Positions 6,687 through 8,447 of a stretch of 8,447 nucleotides of DNA are shown one piece after another. Source of the stretch: Bordetella parapertussis (lineage in GTDB: Bacteria; Pseudomonadota; Gammaproteobacteria; Burkholderiales; Burkholderiaceae). Position 1 is the first letter of the stretch; each line of letters begins with the position of its first letter. A program made the position numbers and the translations under genes. Where the stretch lies: assembly GCA_945901665.1 (NCBI GenBank), contig CAMDLJ010000094.1, forward strand, positions 1-8,447, in the 5' to 3' direction. The notes beneath the pieces are model-generated. The model was not told the origin of the DNA. It did no database searches and worked only from the letters and a program-made list of their open reading frames with translations.

Positions 6687-6702
6687 TGATTGTTTTATTT
6701 CG
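6687..6702 (+). repeat. Direct repeat copy 2 (possible operator)
   Basis: TGATTGTTTTATTTCG is the second copy of the 16-base repeat. Its first ten bases recur once more with one mismatch as TGGTTGTTTT at 6720-6729, 33 bp downstream, about three helical turns. It overlaps one of the two candidate -35 elements. Confidence 0.4.
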
Positions 6703-6749
6703 CAAGCACCGTAAGCTATTGGTTGTTTTTGCAACACCCTTTAATTAAA

Positions 6750-6766
6750 TTCAGCTCAGCGCTGAA
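6750..6766 (+). promoter_or_regulatory. Hairpin covering the livH-like start codon region
   Basis: TTCAGC (6750-6755) can pair with GCTGAA (6761-6766) across the 5-nt loop TCAGC. The last A of the stem is the first base of the ATG at 6766. An overlapping perfect palindrome TCAGCGCTGA lies at 6756-6765. No Shine-Dalgarno sequence is present. It could hinder initiation or be a protein-binding dyad, or it may be chance. Confidence 0.3.
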
Positions 6767-7719
6767 TGTCCAATCCGATGAGTTCTTTGGTCATTATTGA
6801 AAACATCTTGCAAGCTGTCGTCGCCGGCTTGTTGATTGGATCCGTTTATGGGCTCATGTGCGTGGGCCTGGGTTTGATTTTCGGTTTGATGCGCGTCATC
6901 AACTTTGCCCAAGGTGAGTTTTTGATGCTGGGCATGTATGTCACCTTCTACTTTTGCACAGCGCTGGGTCTGAGCACGGCACTGGGACCTATTTTGGGTT
7001 CCTTGATATCTGGTTTGGTGGTTTTTGTTTTGGGCCTGGCCATGCACAAGATGCTGTTGGCCAAGAGCACAGGCATTCGGGTGGTGGGTACCGAAGGCGA
7101 AGGCCACTACCCCCAATTGATATTGACCTTGGGCATTTCCTTGGTGCTGGCCAATGGCGCCCTGATCTTGTTTGGCAATATTTCCAAAACGGTCCGTACA
7201 CCTTTCAGTGCCACCGCTTGGGATTTGGCTTTGGGCAGCGATGTGATGCTTTTCTTCAACAAAGCCCGCACATTGGCCTTGGTGGTTTCGGTGTTGGTGG
7301 CGATTGCCGTGTACCTCTTTGTTCATCGAACCCGCTTGGGCAAATCTTTGCGTGCTGCTGCGGACAATGCAGCCGCTGCCACCTATATGGGCATCGATGT
7401 CGAAAAAGCGCATCGCATTTCATTTGGTTTGGGCGCCGGGGTCACGGCAGTGGCGGGTGGTTTGATCGCCAGCTACTACCCGTTCCAGCCTTACATCGGG
7501 CTTGATTTTGTGGTCATCATGTATGCCGGTGTCGTACTTGGCGGTTTGGGCAGCATGATTGGCGCTTTTTGGGGTGGCCTGATGATTGGCCTCATTCAGC
7601 AATTGTCCACCCTGTTTTTGCCCCTGCAGTTGCAAAACGCGATGATCTTCGTGGTGTTCTTGTTGATCATTTTGTTCCGCCCTCAGGGTTTGTTTGGCAA
7701 AAACGTCGAAAGAGTCTAA
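6766..7719 (+). CDS. livH: Branched-chain amino acid-type ABC transporter permease (LivH family)
   Basis: A 317-residue, very hydrophobic inner-membrane protein. The N-terminal hallmark LIGSVYGLMCVGLGLIFGLM (23-42) is followed by RVINFAQGEFLMLGMY (43-58). The cytoplasmic coupling loop that contacts the ATPases is visible at 188-235: LGKSLRAAADN, then MGIDVEKAHRISFGLG, then AGGLIA. The C-terminus FRPQGLFGK (304-312) is typical. About eight membrane segments are apparent. LivH pairs with LivM and the ATPases LivG/LivF, fed by a periplasmic binding protein, to import branched-chain amino acids. In catabolic clusters such systems often carry other small organic acids, amides or aromatic compounds, so the substrate here is open. 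The start is uncertain: neither ATG 6766 nor ATG 6778 (residue 5) has a Shine-Dalgarno. The stop abuts the start of the next gene. Confidence 0.93.
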   Translation: MSNPMSSLVIIENILQAVVAGLLIGSVYGLMCVGLGLIFGLMRVINFAQGEFLMLGMYVTFYFCTALGLSTALGPILGSLISGLVVFVLGLAMHKMLLAKSTGIRVVGTEGEGHYPQLILTLGISLVLANGALILFGNISKTVRTPFSATAWDLALGSDVMLFFNKARTLALVVSVLVAIAVYLFVHRTRLGKSLRAAADNAAAATYMGIDVEKAHRISFGLGAGVTAVAGGLIASYYPFQPYIGLDFVVIMYAGVVLGGLGSMIGAFWGGLMIGLIQQLSTLFLPLQLQNAMIFVVFLLIILFRPQGLFGKNVERV

Positions 7720-8447
7720 GTGAAGCTCGACCAACAACCCAGTCAAGTCAAAGCCATTCTGCTGCTGTCGGTGGCTTATCTGGCCCTGGCTTACCTGATC
7801 AACGATAAGTACTATCAACTGATCCTCACCATCGTGCCGATTTGGGCCATGATGGGCATTGCTTGGAATATCTTCTCTGGTTATTCAGGCTTGGTGTCTT
7901 TTGGGCATGCCGCATTCTTTGGCATTGGTGCCTACACCGTTGCTTTGGCCATGATTCAATGGCAACTGTCGCCCTGGCTGGGCATCCCTTTGGGCACCTT
8001 GGCCGGCGTTGTCGCTGCTGTGCTCGTGGGTTACCCCACATTTCGCTTGCGTGGGGTGTATTTCTCTTTGGCCATGTTGGCCTACCCCCTGACACTCTTA
8101 TATGTGTTTGAGTGGCTGGGTTACCAAGAAGTTGCCATTCCCATGAAGCGCGAGAACGGCCCTTGGTACATGCAGTTTCAAGATCAGTACACCTATATTG
8201 TGGTGGGCATCTTGTTCTTGGCCATATCCATCTATGTGGCCAGCCGCATCCATTCCTCTCGCTTTGGTTTGTCCTTGACCGCCATCAAGCAAAACGAAGC
8301 AGCCGCTGAAGGGGCAGGGATTGACTCTGCCATGTGGAAACTCAAGGCCATCATGGTCTCTGGCGCCGTTGCAGCGGCGGCAGGCGGCTACTACGCTGTG
8401 GTGTTGATTGTGGTCACGCCACCTTCGGTGTTTGGCATGCTGGCTTC
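7720..8447 (+). CDS. livM: Branched-chain amino acid-type ABC transporter permease (LivM family), 3' truncated
   Basis: The frame opens with GTG 7720, immediately after the livH TAA (7717-7719), and stays open to the window end, giving 242 complete codons of a protein that usually has about 300-350. AAGAG (7710-7714) is a modest ribosome binding site. The family signature is clear: WNIFSGYSGLVSFGHAAFFG (49-68) followed by IGAYT (69-73). PTFRLRGVYFSLAMLAYPL (106-124) follows, and the coupling-loop region reads SRFGLSLTAIKQNEAAAEGAG (180-200) and then KLKAIMVSGAVAAAAGGYYA (207-226). RENGPWYMQF (144-153) is a periplasmic-side stretch seen in a subset of LivM proteins. It forms the heterodimeric membrane channel with the preceding LivH. 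The ATPase and binding-protein genes are not in the window and probably lie downstream. Confidence 0.92.
   Translation, partial: MKLDQQPSQVKAILLLSVAYLALAYLINDKYYQLILTIVPIWAMMGIAWNIFSGYSGLVSFGHAAFFGIGAYTVALAMIQWQLSPWLGIPLGTLAGVVAAVLVGYPTFRLRGVYFSLAMLAYPLTLLYVFEWLGYQEVAIPMKRENGPWYMQFQDQYTYIVVGILFLAISIYVASRIHSSRFGLSLTAIKQNEAAAEGAGIDSAMWKLKAIMVSGAVAAAAGGYYAVVLIVVTPPSVFGMLA

Larger units (their letters stand above)
6568..6765 (+). promoter_or_regulatory. Regulatory gap upstream of the liv-type transporter genes
   Basis: A 198-nt non-coding stretch, more AT-rich in its second half. A possible sigma70-type promoter is TTGTTT (6723-6728), 16-nt spacer, TTAAAT (6745-6750), with transcription starting around 6757. 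An alternative pair is TTGTTT (6690-6695) and TAAGCT (6712-6717). A near-perfect 16-base direct repeat occurs at 6616-6631 and 6687-6702, with a shorter related block at 6720-6729. A small hairpin AAGCG-CGC-CGCTT (6567-6579) follows the dehydrogenase stop but has no T-run, so it is not a convincing terminator. No credible ORF is present. Confidence 0.4.

Noticed and set aside
6751..7413. Minus-strand open frame of 220 codons opposite the livH-like gene
   Set aside because: Gln/His-rich antisense of a membrane protein, with no ribosome binding site or motif support.

Overview
The window is a single-direction (+ strand) catabolic and transport gene cluster. It probably comes from a betaproteobacterium of the Burkholderiales/Comamonadaceae type. 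This rests on moderate-to-high GC, very frequent TTG leucine codons, tight gene packing with overlapping starts and stops, and protein families common in that group. No species can be named from sequence alone. I see no tRNA, rRNA, CRISPR array, insertion sequence or integrase.

Layout. 1-762: the C-terminal part of a hydantoinase A/oxoprolinase-type subunit (5' end outside the window). 752-2575: the matching hydantoinase B subunit, overlapping it by 11 nt. 2576-2731: a 156-nt gap with a weak promoter candidate. 2732-3109: a small carboxymuconolactone-decarboxylase-family protein. 3137-3161: a strong rho-independent terminator. 3177-6567: a compact four-gene block made of an SDR-like protein, a thiolase-fold protein, a DUF35 zinc-ribbon/OB-fold partner and a zinc-type medium-chain dehydrogenase. 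6568-6765: a 198-nt regulatory gap with near-repeats and a hairpin over the next start codon. 6766-7719: a LivH-type permease. 7720-8447: a LivM-type permease, cut by the window end.

How they may work together (inference). The LivHM-type ABC importer would bring in a small carboxylate- or amino-acid-like compound. The HyuAB pair belongs to a family that hydrolyses cyclic amides or carboxylates ketones, usually ATP-dependently. The remaining enzymes look like CoA-thioester/carbonyl chemistry ending in C-C bond cleavage. The thiolase-fold protein has no cysteine where the thiolase nucleophile should be, has tyrosines at positions resembling those of the Ltp2 aldolases, and is followed directly by a DUF35 protein. 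It is therefore better read as an Ltp2/ChsH2-DUF35-like retro-aldolase pair than as a thiolase. Its SDR neighbour lacks the catalytic Ser and Tyr of its family. Two adjacent enzymes with altered active sites, tied to a HyuAB pair and an importer, make this a good candidate for an uncharacterised degradation pathway. The substrate cannot be read from the sequence.
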